A stretch of DNA of 26,269 nt from Deferribacteraceae bacterium UBA1873 (GTDB lineage Bacteria > Chrysiogenota > Deferribacteres > Deferribacterales > Flexistipitaceae): assembly GCA_002338145.1 (NCBI GenBank), contig DDHP01000039.1, positions 52,194 to 78,462 of the forward strand, given 5' to 3'. Under the pieces are notes generated by a model. That model saw only the letters and a program-made list of their open reading frames with translations, was not told where the DNA came from and made no database searches. Within the stretch, counting starts at the first letter, position 1, and each line of letters begins with the position of its first letter. Below are positions 15,041-22,672 of the stretch, piece by piece. Position numbers and translations under genes: made by a program.

Positions 15041-16006
15041 ATGTGGTTATTTAGACTTATTTACTCAATTTTTATATTTGCTGTCTTTATATTTTTTCGT
15101 AATACGTTGGATATTGATATTTACTACGCTATTACATACGCAATAGGAATTGTTTTGGCGATTAATTTGGTGGAAACGCTTATTGTGGACTTAAAGAGCA
15201 TGAAAGTTGCTTCCGGATTTGTAGGAGGTTTGCTTTTTTTACTTATTGCTTTTGTTGTTATGACTGCGCTGGAAGCTTTTGTCAATGAAGCTTTTAAGAT
15301 GGCTTTTTATTTTGTTTTTGCCTACCTGGGTATTTTTATTGGCTATAAGAATAATAACCTCGTAGAAACATTGATCAATAAAATGTACAAAAAGCAGTCT
15401 AAATCCAAAGTTGTGGAAATTCCCAAAGTTCTTGATACTTCAACATTAATAGATGGTCGTATTGCTGATATTGTGGAAACAGACCTTATTGAAGGCAAAC
15501 TTGTAATTCCCATGTTTGTTTTAAAGGAGTTGCAAAATATTGCTGATTCCCACGATCATTTGAGAAGACAAAAGGGCAGGAGAGGGCTTAATATATTGAA
15601 AAGACTTCAGGAGCAGAAACATATTCCCACCGAAGTATCCAATGAAGACTTCCCTGATCTGGGCTCAGTTGATGAAAAACTGGTTGCTTTGGCAAAAAAA
15701 CTGGAAGGAAAAATCATTACTACTGATTTTAATTTACTAAAAGTAGCTGAAATTCAGAATGTAAAGGTACTTAATATCAACAGTCTTGCTTTGGCTTTGA
15801 GGCAGACTGTTTTGCCTGGTGAAGAGCTTACAATAACTATACTGAAAGAGGGAAAAGAGCATTCGCAGGGTGTTGGTTATCTTGAAGATGGTACGATGGT
15901 CGTGGTGGAGCATGGTAAAAATCATATTGGAGAACAGGTTAATGTTGAAGTAACAAGCTTACTTCAAACAGATTCAGGCCGCATCATTTTTACAAAGATG
16001 AAATAA
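15041..16006 (+). CDS. membrane-anchored PIN-TRAM domain protein, YacL-like
   Basis: 321 residues from ATG 15041 (an in-frame GTG at 15035 is inside the Shine-Dalgarno AGAGGTG). About four membrane helices occupy residues 1-115. The PIN nuclease domain begins VLDTSTLIDGRIADI with acid D132 and runs to around 250, with VPMF-like VIPMFVLKEL and TTDFNLL acidic sites. The last 60 residues resemble a TRAM domain (PGEELTITILKEGKEHSQGVGYLEDGTMVVVEHG). This is the architecture of YacL/PilT-N-type proteins, probable RNases held at the membrane. It is followed 1 nt later by ispD, an arrangement common for the family. Confidence 0.92.
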   Translation: MWLFRLIYSIFIFAVFIFFRNTLDIDIYYAITYAIGIVLAINLVETLIVDLKSMKVASGFVGGLLFLLIAFVVMTALEAFVNEAFKMAFYFVFAYLGIFIGYKNNNLVETLINKMYKKQSKSKVVEIPKVLDTSTLIDGRIADIVETDLIEGKLVIPMFVLKELQNIADSHDHLRRQKGRRGLNILKRLQEQKHIPTEVSNEDFPDLGSVDEKLVALAKKLEGKIITTDFNLLKVAEIQNVKVLNINSLALALRQTVLPGEELTITILKEGKEHSQGVGYLEDGTMVVVEHGKNHIGEQVNVEVTSLLQTDSGRIIFTKMK

Positions 16007-16007
16007 T

Positions 16008-16679
16008 ATGAGCCGCAGAGTTTCAGCGATTATACCTGCCGGCGGAGTAGGGAAAAGATTCGGTTTAAACAGTAAAAAACAATATTATCTGTTTAATAAC
16101 AAACCGATTATTTATTATACATTGGAAAAACTTATATCTGCATATGCTTTTTATGAGATTATTATCGGTGCTGCAAAAGAGGATTATGAATTTCTTGGAA
16201 AAGTGTGCAAACAGCTCAATATCGGTAACGTAAAATTTGCCGAAAAAGGTGCAGAGCGCTACAATACTGTATATAATGCAGTTAAACAGAGTTGTGGAGA
16301 TTATATCCTAGTCCATGATGCAGTCAGACCGTGTGTGGATAAAGATGTAGTTGTGAATGTTATTAATTCAGCTTTTGATTCCGGTGCGGCAATATGTGGC
16401 ATAAAACCGTCGGATACTGTTAAAAGTGTCGAAAAGGGCAGGGTAAAAAAAACTTTGGATAGAAATAAACTATTAATGGTTCACACCCCCCAGTGTTTCA
16501 TAAGGGAGATTCTGGTTAAATCTTTGGAAAATATACTACCTTCAGATAGTATTACAGATGATTCCTCTGCAGTTGAGTTGGCAGGATATGATGTGACAGT
16601 GGTTATGTCAAATCCTGAAAATATTAAAATAACTACAATGTCTGATTTGGTGTTTCTTGAGAAATACGTAAACGTGTAG
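16008..16679 (+). CDS. ispD: 2-C-methyl-D-erythritol 4-phosphate cytidylyltransferase
   Basis: 223 residues. The nucleotide-binding start PAGGVGKRFGLNSKKQYYLF, the HDAVRPCVD metal/substrate segment and the SDTVK motif are all typical of IspD. The enzyme joins CTP and MEP in the non-mevalonate route to isoprenoids. The ATG is one base after the stop of the PIN-TRAM gene, so they share a transcript. The usual partner ispF does not follow here. A weak Shine-Dalgarno suggests dependence on translation of the upstream gene. Confidence 0.95.
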   Translation: MSRRVSAIIPAGGVGKRFGLNSKKQYYLFNNKPIIYYTLEKLISAYAFYEIIIGAAKEDYEFLGKVCKQLNIGNVKFAEKGAERYNTVYNAVKQSCGDYILVHDAVRPCVDKDVVVNVINSAFDSGAAICGIKPSDTVKSVEKGRVKKTLDRNKLLMVHTPQCFIREILVKSLENILPSDSITDDSSAVELAGYDVTVVMSNPENIKITTMSDLVFLEKYVNV

Positions 16680-16783
16680 CCATTGATATAAATAATTTTG
16701 TACAGATTACATTGGATTCACTATTTGCAGACTGAGTTATTAAAATAAATGTTTTTATATAAATTTTGGATTGATGTCTGGTT

Positions 16784-17425
16784 TTACAGGACAGAAGTAT
16801 CAAAATAATCAATATTGTCGCTATAAAAGTATTTTATGCGGTTGTAATAATTGTTATCTTCCATTGAACAGACGATTGAAATGAGATAATTACTATTTTC
16901 TGCTATGAAATCTCCGGTTTCACAGTTTTCGTTGTAATATCCTGAGTTTTGTAAGTCATTCTCTTTTGAAGATACAAGTTTGTTCATATCTTTATAGTCT
17001 ATTTCACACGGCCAGCCGTATTGAAATAAAGAATCTCCATTTACAGTCTGATTATAAGAATATTCATCACAGATGCTATTATCGCAGGTTTTTTCAGTTA
17101 TCTGTATTATATAACTGTTCCCATATGTTTGGCATGAGCCTGGATTAAACGTTATATCCACAATATTTATATCATTTGTACGTTTCTCGATATAAACAGT
17201 GTGGTTAAAATCCTCTTTGCTTATTTTTTGGGTATGGGTCAGTTGATCCATATTTCCCCTGAAATTTATGTCTGTATTGTCTATATCAAAATCACTCCCG
17301 AAAAAGATATTCCACTGAAATTGTGAATTGGAATCTGAACCCGAAGAACTGTAATGGCTGCTGAAACCTACGTTACAAGCAGCGGCAACAAAAATTACCA
17401 AAATAACAATTGCTATTTTTCTCAT
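16784..17425 (-). CDS. unrecognised cysteine-rich lipoprotein
   Basis: 213 residues from ATG 17425; an in-frame TTG at 17437 is nearer to an AGGA and is an alternative. The N-terminus MRKIAIVILVIFVAAAC is a lipoprotein-type signal with a VAAAC lipobox, so export and lipid attachment are likely. The mature part begins with a low-complexity Ser/Gly/Asn stretch and is acidic. It has seven more cysteines (in SCQTY, KTCDNSICDE, PCEI, NCET and VCSM), which could form disulfides outside the cytoplasm. No family is recognised. It converges on ispD with a gap of about 105 nt and no clear terminator. Confidence 0.6.
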   Translation of the reverse strand: MRKIAIVILVIFVAAACNVGFSSHYSSSGSDSNSQFQWNIFFGSDFDIDNTDINFRGNMDQLTHTQKISKEDFNHTVYIEKRTNDINIVDITFNPGSCQTYGNSYIIQITEKTCDNSICDEYSYNQTVNGDSLFQYGWPCEIDYKDMNKLVSSKENDLQNSGYYNENCETGDFIAENSNYLISIVCSMEDNNYYNRIKYFYSDNIDYFDTSVL

Positions 17426-17437
17426 GATAATAAGCAA

Positions 17438-17926
17438 AATTCCTGTAAAATTTTAACATTAATATTAAATTGCTCATTATGTCAAAAAGTGCAATAGTTT
17501 ATAATTGCTATTTTCCATTTTTTGCAATAAGAGCATCTTCAATGCACTTTAGGCACATTTCACAGTCTAAACTCGAAAAGATTGTTATTGCTTTATCGTT
17601 TCATATGATAGAGAGTTTTCACTACTAATATGTAGAACTTGGCTTGGTAACTTTTTCCATCCGAAAAGTCAGCACATTCTTAAAAACAGGATGCTGAACC
17701 GAGTGGTTGCCTTTGGCTAACACCAGTTTGAAAAATTGGTAAACATGTTGTTAAACATCCAATTTCAGAGCTTTGCTCAATAGCTTTACTGTCAATCTGT
17801 AGCATCCGGGCTAAGTGAGGACAACCTTGTGTGAACAACTACGCACTTGCCCTGTGAAATATTTATCCAATTAAATGCGGGCCTTTTTCACGAGGGTTTC
17901 AGGGGCTCATAGTTTTTGAATAAAAA
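17438..17926. other. gene-free interval of about 490 nt with hairpins
   Basis: No intact gene is seen on either strand. The interval is richer in structured elements than other gaps here: TCAGCA/TGCTGA (near 17669-17697), GTTGCC/GGC-T-AAC with a T loop (near 17706), AATTGG/CCAATT, and a 9-bp stem GGGC-T-AAGTG (17808-17817) with CACTTGCCC (17844-17852). The last one contains TTGT-GTGA-ACAA, a GNRA-type tetraloop. It could be a structured RNA or the residue of a mobile element; neither is proven. On the minus strand 17508-17600 is a 30-codon open stretch with cysteines. Confidence 0.45.
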
Positions 17927-18358
17927 CTATTTTAGTTTAATAAGGAAATTTCCGAAATCAAAGTAGTCAATCTCATCTGAATTCCTGCCTCCGAGTCTCG
18001 GGTCATATTCCCTATAGTTTACCAGAGCTATTTCTGCATTTTGTGGAATTGTAAATTTCAGGGTTTCGCTTTCGCCGTCAATTAATGCAAAGGTTCGCTT
18101 GTTTATCCCTTTGATGAGCTTTTTACCATTATAAAATCTGACATACAGCTCAGATTTTAATAGAAGATCAAACGATTCATTCTTAATATTAATTTTTAAT
18201 GTATTCTCTTCTGACTGCCAGGTATATTTCATCCTGGCTGTTTTAAAACTTTCACCTTTTTCCAGTTTTGGCGACACTTGCTCCAGATTTACTGCACAGG
18301 CAGTAAATATTAGAATTGAAACCAACAGTAAGAGTAAATTTATATATTTTTTATTCAT
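17927..18358 (-). CDS. unrecognised small lipoprotein
   Basis: 143 residues from ATG 18358. The in-frame upstream extension to 18490 is not membrane-like and is rejected. The N-terminus MNKKYINLLLLLVSILIFTAC is a signal with a lipobox-like FTAC. The mature part looks beta-rich, with paired strands (KYTWQSEENTLKINIKNES, LYVRFYNGKKLIKGINKRT, ESETLKFTIPQN), suggesting an immunoglobulin-like fold of the kind used for small periplasmic lipoproteins. No specific function is recognised. There is no obvious Shine-Dalgarno, so the start rests on the signal sequence. Confidence 0.55.
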   Translation of the reverse strand: MNKKYINLLLLLVSILIFTACAVNLEQVSPKLEKGESFKTARMKYTWQSEENTLKINIKNESFDLLLKSELYVRFYNGKKLIKGINKRTFALIDGESETLKFTIPQNAEIALVNYREYDPRLGGRNSDEIDYFDFGNFLIKLK

Positions 18359-18493
18359 AATTGTTAATTTATAACTCTGAATAAATTTATCAATAGAAAT
18401 TATATTTTTTTTTAGTTTTATGCCGCAATGCCAGTTGTCGGGAGGAAGGTTGGATAAGCCTGCGAAAAATGGGGTGATGCCAGAGTGCATAGC

Positions 18494-18521
18494 TTGACAT
18501 TCAAACAGATCGGTGTATCAT
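18494..18521 (+). promoter_or_regulatory. sigma-70 promoter for Old Yellow Enzyme gene
   Basis: A perfect TTGACA (18494-18499), a 16-nt spacer and TATCAT (18516-18521) lie about 30 nt before the start. A TTGAC/GTCAA pair flanks the core, which may be an operator, but the spacing is long. Confidence 0.6.
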
Positions 18522-18552
18522 GAGTCAATATTTCTTATAGAGAGGGTTATCT

Positions 18553-19605
18553 ATGTTATTTGAACCAATAAAGATTAAAGATCTTACAATTAAAAACAGA
18601 ATTGTTATGTCCTCTATGTGTATGTATTCCTCTTCAGATGGCTTCCCAACTGACTGGCATAAAATCCATTACGGCAGCCGTGCAGCAGGCGGTGCCGGAC
18701 TTATCATGTCAGAAGCAGCGGCGGTGGAGCCAAGAGGCAGAATTTCACCATATGATTTAGGATTATGGAAGGATGAACATATTGCTGGATTAAAAAATTT
18801 AGTTGATATTTGCCATGATTTTGGCTCAAAAGTGGGTGTTCAGCTTGCCCATGCAGGAAGAAAGGCTGAAAGCTATGGCCCATGGGAGAGGAGAGGTGCT
18901 GAAACAAAAGGTTCAACAGAGGCGATAGCTCCAAGTGCAATCCCGTTTGGACAAAATTGGCACACACCAAATGAAATGAGCGTTGATGATATTGAAAATG
19001 TAAAAACCTCCTTTTTAAATGCGGTTAAGCGTGCTGTGAAGGTAGGTTTTGATATTATTGAAATTCACGCAGCCCATGGATATCTATTAAACCAATTTTT
19101 ATCTCCGATTTCAAATATAAGAGAGGATAGCTACGGTGGCAGTTTTGAAAATAGGCAGAGACTTTTACTTGAAATAGTAAAAGAAGCAAAAAACTTAATA
19201 CCTAACTCTACACCTTTGTTTGTAAGACTTTCCTGTGTAGATTATGTGCAAGGTGGAGTCACAATCGAAGATACTGTTAAAATTGCCAAAAATTTAAAAG
19301 ATTTCGGTGTCGATGTAATAGATTGTTCGTCGGGTGGTATTGCTGAAGAGGAAACCAGAGAGGAATTTCCTTGTTTTCAGTGTAGCTTTGCAGAAAAAAT
19401 AAAATCTGAGACAGGCGTTATGACTATGGCAGTAGGTGCAATAACCGAATATGATCAGGCAGAAAATATTCTCAAAAATAAACAGGCTGATTTAGTGGCA
19501 TTCGGCAGAAAATTTTTAAGAAATCCATACTTTCCCACACAGTGGGCAAAAGAAAAAGGGATAGATTTTGAAGTCCCCCTACAGTACAAAAGGGGCTGGA
19601 TGTAG
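18553..19605 (+). CDS. NADH:flavin oxidoreductase / Old Yellow Enzyme family, YqjM/NamA-like
   Basis: 350 residues, close to YqjM (338). Class-defining features are C23 and Y25 in SSMCMYSS (equivalent to the redox-tuning Cys and Tyr of YqjM), the FMN/substrate HAAHGYLLNQFLSP with H172 and H175, QLAHAGRK, and the C-terminal YKRGW arginine finger. It is an FMN-dependent ene-reductase that reduces activated C=C bonds with NAD(P)H; the natural substrate is unclear. It has a good promoter, an AGAGAGG ribosome binding site and a terminator, so it is a single-gene unit. It converges on the TetR gene. Confidence 0.93.
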   Translation: MLFEPIKIKDLTIKNRIVMSSMCMYSSSDGFPTDWHKIHYGSRAAGGAGLIMSEAAAVEPRGRISPYDLGLWKDEHIAGLKNLVDICHDFGSKVGVQLAHAGRKAESYGPWERRGAETKGSTEAIAPSAIPFGQNWHTPNEMSVDDIENVKTSFLNAVKRAVKVGFDIIEIHAAHGYLLNQFLSPISNIREDSYGGSFENRQRLLLEIVKEAKNLIPNSTPLFVRLSCVDYVQGGVTIEDTVKIAKNLKDFGVDVIDCSSGGIAEEETREEFPCFQCSFAEKIKSETGVMTMAVGAITEYDQAENILKNKQADLVAFGRKFLRNPYFPTQWAKEKGIDFEVPLQYKRGWM

Positions 19606-19617
19606 CACGCTTTTAAA

Positions 19618-19647
19618 CCCGGCTGCTCTGATTACCAAGCAGCCGGG
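19618..19647. terminator. strong hairpin between OYE and TetR genes
   Basis: CCCGGCTGCT (19618-19627) and AGCAGCCGGG (19638-19647) form a perfect 10-bp stem with a 10-nt loop between two convergent genes. The flanks are AT-rich but lack a long T-run on either strand, so it is a weak intrinsic terminator in form but well placed for both. Confidence 0.65.
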
Positions 19648-19653
19648 AAATAT

Positions 19654-20271
19654 TTATATGCCTAAAATCCGCATAAAAACATCATTTAGCTTTTCAGGAA
19701 CATCTTTTGCCGGTTGTGTACCTAAGATTGCCTCGTCACAGCTGCCTCTAAAACTATAGAACATTATTGTTGCGGTCCAATGTGCATCGTCAATTTTCCA
19801 CGCCCCGGCTTTTGCGCCATCAGCTATAAGTTTGGCAAGATATCGAGTGATTTCCGCATCAACCATAGTATTGCGGAAAGGCATACCTTTGCCGTATATA
19901 ACAACGTCATGAAGATCGCTCATATCAAAATAGGCATCCACAGCTGAATATACCCATGCTTTAATGCGCCCAATCCAGTCATTTTCTGCACATTCTTCAA
20001 CCGCTGGGCGTATACGCTCCATCACTTTCTTCTCAAAATTCTTACGCATAACCGTTAGGAGTTTCTCCTTATTTGAAAAATAGTGATAAAGCGTCCCTTT
20101 TGCAAAATTGGCTGTTGAAGCTATCTCATCCATTGTTGCTGCGTCATAACCTTTTTCGACAAACAGCTTCTCAGCCGCCTCAATAAGTGCTTTTTTGTTC
20201 TGATCCGATTGACGCGGGCCTCTTGGTGCTCCTCTTCGGCGTTTGGGTTGTTCCGAAACGGAAGCTTTCAC
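19654..20271 (-). CDS. TetR-family transcriptional regulator
   Basis: 205 residues. The start is the GTG at 20271 because AAGGAG lies 6 nt before it; an in-frame TTG at 20292 lies upstream of that site. A basic N-terminus (PKRRRGAPRGPR, an AT-hook-like arm) precedes the TetR helix-turn-helix (TMDEIASTANFAKGTLYHYF, about 46-65). The C-terminal ligand domain (about 75-205) is not classifiable by eye. The gene is divergent from the molybdoenzyme, and a double palindrome covers their promoters, so it probably represses both. No ligand can be inferred, but the enzyme's substrate is a natural candidate. Confidence 0.92.
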   Translation of the reverse strand: MKASVSEQPKRRRGAPRGPRQSDQNKKALIEAAEKLFVEKGYDAATMDEIASTANFAKGTLYHYFSNKEKLLTVMRKNFEKKVMERIRPAVEECAENDWIGRIKAWVYSAVDAYFDMSDLHDVVIYGKGMPFRNTMVDAEITRYLAKLIADGAKAGAWKIDDAHWTATIMFYSFRGSCDEAILGTQPAKDVPEKLNDVFMRILGI

Positions 20272-20306
20272 ATTAATCTCCTTTATAATCAATAGTTTTT
20301 AAAAAG

Positions 20307-20333
20307 CGTATACTAAATTCGACTCCAAGTCAA
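20307..20333 (-). promoter_or_regulatory. possible promoter for tetR gene
   Basis: On the minus strand TTGACT (20333-20328), a short 15-nt spacer and TATACG (20312-20307) precede the TetR gene. The -35 box is part of the left operator half. Match to consensus is modest. Confidence 0.3.
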
Positions 20334-20353
20334 TTTTAAATTGACTGCCAGTC
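20321..20353. promoter_or_regulatory. double palindromic operator, probably for the TetR protein
   Basis: Two copies of GACT-NNN-AGTC lie at 20321-20331 (centre CCA) and 20343-20353 (centre GCC), 22 bp apart centre to centre, about two helical turns. Between them AGTCAATTTTAAATTGACT is a perfect dyad about T20337, so the whole site is symmetric. Both promoter -35 boxes fall within it. This is what a TetR-type repressor binding two dimers would need. Confidence 0.7.
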
Positions 20354-20369
20354 TATTTTGTCCTAAACT
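20341..20369 (+). promoter_or_regulatory. promoter for the molybdoenzyme gene
   Basis: TTGACT (20341-20346), a 17-nt spacer and TAAACT (20364-20369) face the gene. The -35 box lies in the right operator half, so repression by steric block is likely. A strong Shine-Dalgarno AAGGAGG follows before the ATG at 20400. Confidence 0.6.
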
Positions 20370-20399
20370 TAAATATGCTTGAAAATAAAAGGAGGCTTT

Positions 20400-22586
20400 A
20401 TGAGTGAAGTACGAAGAAGCTATTGTGGACTCTGCCATCCTAGATGTGGAACATTACTGCATATTGAAAATGGCAAAGTTGTTAAGGTTACAGGAGATCC
20501 TGATCATCCTATAAACAAAGGAAATATTTGCGAACGTGGACGTTTAATGACTGATCATCTCTATCATCCGGATCGACTTAACTACCCTTTAAAAAGGGTT
20601 GGTGAAAAAGGTGAGGGCAAATGGGAACGCATCAGCTGGGAGCAAGCTCTGGATGAGGTGGCTGAAAAACTTTCTAAGCTGAGGGATGAATACGGAGCGG
20701 AAACTCTGACCTTTACCCATGGCACAAAGCGTACGTACCATTGGGACTGCAGACGTTTTTTTAATCTTTTCGGCTCTCCGAACACATGCGGTGTCCACAA
20801 TATATGTATGTGTCCCAGTTATGCAACAGAATATGCAACCTACGGAGGAATGATTTTAGCCGGTGAGGTTTCAAAAGCTAAGTGTGTTGTTATGTGGGGC
20901 TGTGGCCCTTCACAGTCCGATCCCAACCTGCTTTATCCAGCTTTGCTTAATGCCAAGAAAAACGGTACAAAGTTAATTGTAATAGACCCAAGATATACTA
21001 GTGAAGCGAAAAAAGCTGATTTGTGGCTACAAATACGGCCGGGCACAGATCTGGCTCTTATGTTAGGTTGGATACGCTTTTTTATTAAAGAAGAGCTGTA
21101 TGATAAAGAATTTGTATCTGAGTGGACAGTGGGTTTTGAAGAGCTTAAGGAAGCAGTTGAAGAGTACACCCCTGAAAAGGTCGCTGAGATAACAGATGTG
21201 CCTGCCGAGCTTGTTGTGAAAGCGGCAAGGATGTATGTTGAAAATTCCCCTGCTGTTATACCATTCGGGCTTGGACTGGACAAGCAGGGTATTAATTCCA
21301 CCCAGTGTGCAAGAGCGCGAGCTATCATTCGGGCGATCACAGGCAATCTGGAAGTTCCGGGCGGCGAGGTTTTTTCGTTGGCCGGCGATATTGGTAAAAT
21401 TCGCGACTGGACGTCTCTGGAAGCGAACGATTTTTTACCTGAAACTCAAAGAAAAAAACAGATTGGTGCGGACAAATATCCGTTTTTTGGCTTTCCCGGC
21501 TGGGAAAGGAACGTAGAAGCTAATGCCAAGCTGCCTGAAGGTTATATGGCGCCCCCGGAAGCCTGGCATTCAAATGTCGCACATTCCAGAGAGGTATTGG
21601 ATGCTATCATAACGGGCAAACCTTATCCTGTTAAGGCAGCAATAACCTTGGCTAACAATCCGCTTCTTGCGTTTCCTAATACAAAGCAGGTATTTGAGGC
21701 GTTAAAGGCTCTTGAGCTTTATGTGGTTGTGGATTATTACATGACGCCTTCAGCAGCGATGGCAGATTATGTCTTTCCTGCTGCATCCACTGTGGAAACA
21801 TCTGAGCTCTGGCTTAGCAATACGTTCTGTGTGGCTTGCCCTCAGGGAGTGGAACCAATGTATGAGAGGCGTAACAGTTACGATTTTTACCGCGGTCTTG
21901 GTATACGTTTAGGACAAGAAAAACAGTGGCCGTGGGAGAGCATCGAGGATGTGTATGACCATTGCCTCGAACCTGTGGGGTTAACTTTCAAACAGCTATC
22001 AGCTCAGTACGGAATTTTTGGTAAGATGGAGTATCAGCGCTACAAAAAATACGGTTTCGGTACACCCTCCGGCAAAGTGGAGCTGAAATCTTCCATATTT
22101 GAAGAACTTGGGGCTGATCCGCTGCCGAAATACAAAGAGCCGTTATGGAGCCCGAAAAATGATGAAATTGCAAAAGAGTACCCACTTATACTTATTACAG
22201 GAAGCAGGTTTATGCCGATGTATCATTCAGAGCACAGGCAGATAGAAAAAGCCCGCAAAAGAGTACCAGACCCACTGGTGTCAATACATCCTGAAACTGC
22301 TGAGCGGCTTGAGCTTTCTGAGGGGGACTGGGCGATTATATCAACGCCCCTCGGCTCGATTCGCCAGCGTGTAAGAATCACAGAGGATATGGATCCCGGT
22401 ATGGTTGATGTTCAGCATTCGTGGTGGTTTCCTGAAAAAAGTGGAAAATTACCGGAGCTGTTTGGGGTCTTTGAGTCAAATGCGAATATACTCTGTCCCA
22501 ATGACCCGGAGTTTTGCAGCCCCGAGATAGGTAGCTGGCCTCATACTGCATTAATGTGCCGTGTTGAAAAAGAAACCAAAGCTTAA
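20400..22586 (+). CDS. molybdopterin bis-MGD enzyme, acetylene-hydratase-like family
   Basis: 728 residues from ATG 20400. A [4Fe-4S] motif C9-x2-C12-x3-C16 ... C44 is at the N-terminus, followed by YPLKRVGEKGEGKWERISWEQALDE, and the central LYDKEFVSEWTVGFEELKEAVEEYTPEKVAEIT is strikingly like acetylene hydratase of Pelobacter acetylenicus (about 730 residues by recollection). The metal-ligand cysteine is probably C136, with C138 next. The C-terminal dinucleotide-binding domain (YPLILITGSRFMPMYHSEHRQ, LELSEGDWAIISTPLGSIRQR) is complete. The catalytic Asp that follows the second cysteine in acetylene hydratase is His13 here, so a different reaction is likely. No Tat signal and no small subunit are present, implying a soluble single-subunit enzyme. 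Substrate unknown. It carries Mo or W. Confidence 0.9.
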   Translation: MSEVRRSYCGLCHPRCGTLLHIENGKVVKVTGDPDHPINKGNICERGRLMTDHLYHPDRLNYPLKRVGEKGEGKWERISWEQALDEVAEKLSKLRDEYGAETLTFTHGTKRTYHWDCRRFFNLFGSPNTCGVHNICMCPSYATEYATYGGMILAGEVSKAKCVVMWGCGPSQSDPNLLYPALLNAKKNGTKLIVIDPRYTSEAKKADLWLQIRPGTDLALMLGWIRFFIKEELYDKEFVSEWTVGFEELKEAVEEYTPEKVAEITDVPAELVVKAARMYVENSPAVIPFGLGLDKQGINSTQCARARAIIRAITGNLEVPGGEVFSLAGDIGKIRDWTSLEANDFLPETQRKKQIGADKYPFFGFPGWERNVEANAKLPEGYMAPPEAWHSNVAHSREVLDAIITGKPYPVKAAITLANNPLLAFPNTKQVFEALKALELYVVVDYYMTPSAAMADYVFPAASTVETSELWLSNTFCVACPQGVEPMYERRNSYDFYRGLGIRLGQEKQWPWESIEDVYDHCLEPVGLTFKQLSAQYGIFGKMEYQRYKKYGFGTPSGKVELKSSIFEELGADPLPKYKEPLWSPKNDEIAKEYPLILITGSRFMPMYHSEHRQIEKARKRVPDPLVSIHPETAERLELSEGDWAIISTPLGSIRQRVRITEDMDPGMVDVQHSWWFPEKSGKLPELFGVFESNANILCPNDPEFCSPEIGSWPHTALMCRVEKETKA

Positions 22587-22603
22587 ATAAATATAAAAAA
22601 TAA

Positions 22604-22632
22604 GCGGCCCTTCTATCTAAAAGCAGGGCCGC
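22604..22632. terminator. terminator between convergent molybdoenzyme and CocE genes
   Basis: GCGGCCCT (22604-22611) pairs with AGGGCCGC (22625-22632). On the minus strand it is followed by TTATTTTTTATATTTATTT, a good T-rich tract, so it ends the hydrolase operon. On the plus strand a weaker CTTTAGC follows, and it probably serves both. Confidence 0.75.
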
Positions 22633-22672
22633 CTTTAGCTGTATCTTTTTATTTCATTTAATAAAATAATTA

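Noticed and set aside
18494..18552. TetR operator motif in front of the Old Yellow Enzyme gene
   Set aside because: Only a GAGTC half is present, not GACT-NNN-AGTC. There is no support that the TetR protein controls this gene.
20582..21346. Long open frames on the minus strand inside the molybdoenzyme gene
   Set aside because: They are antisense shadows caused by codon bias, with no ribosome binding sites or recognisable motifs.
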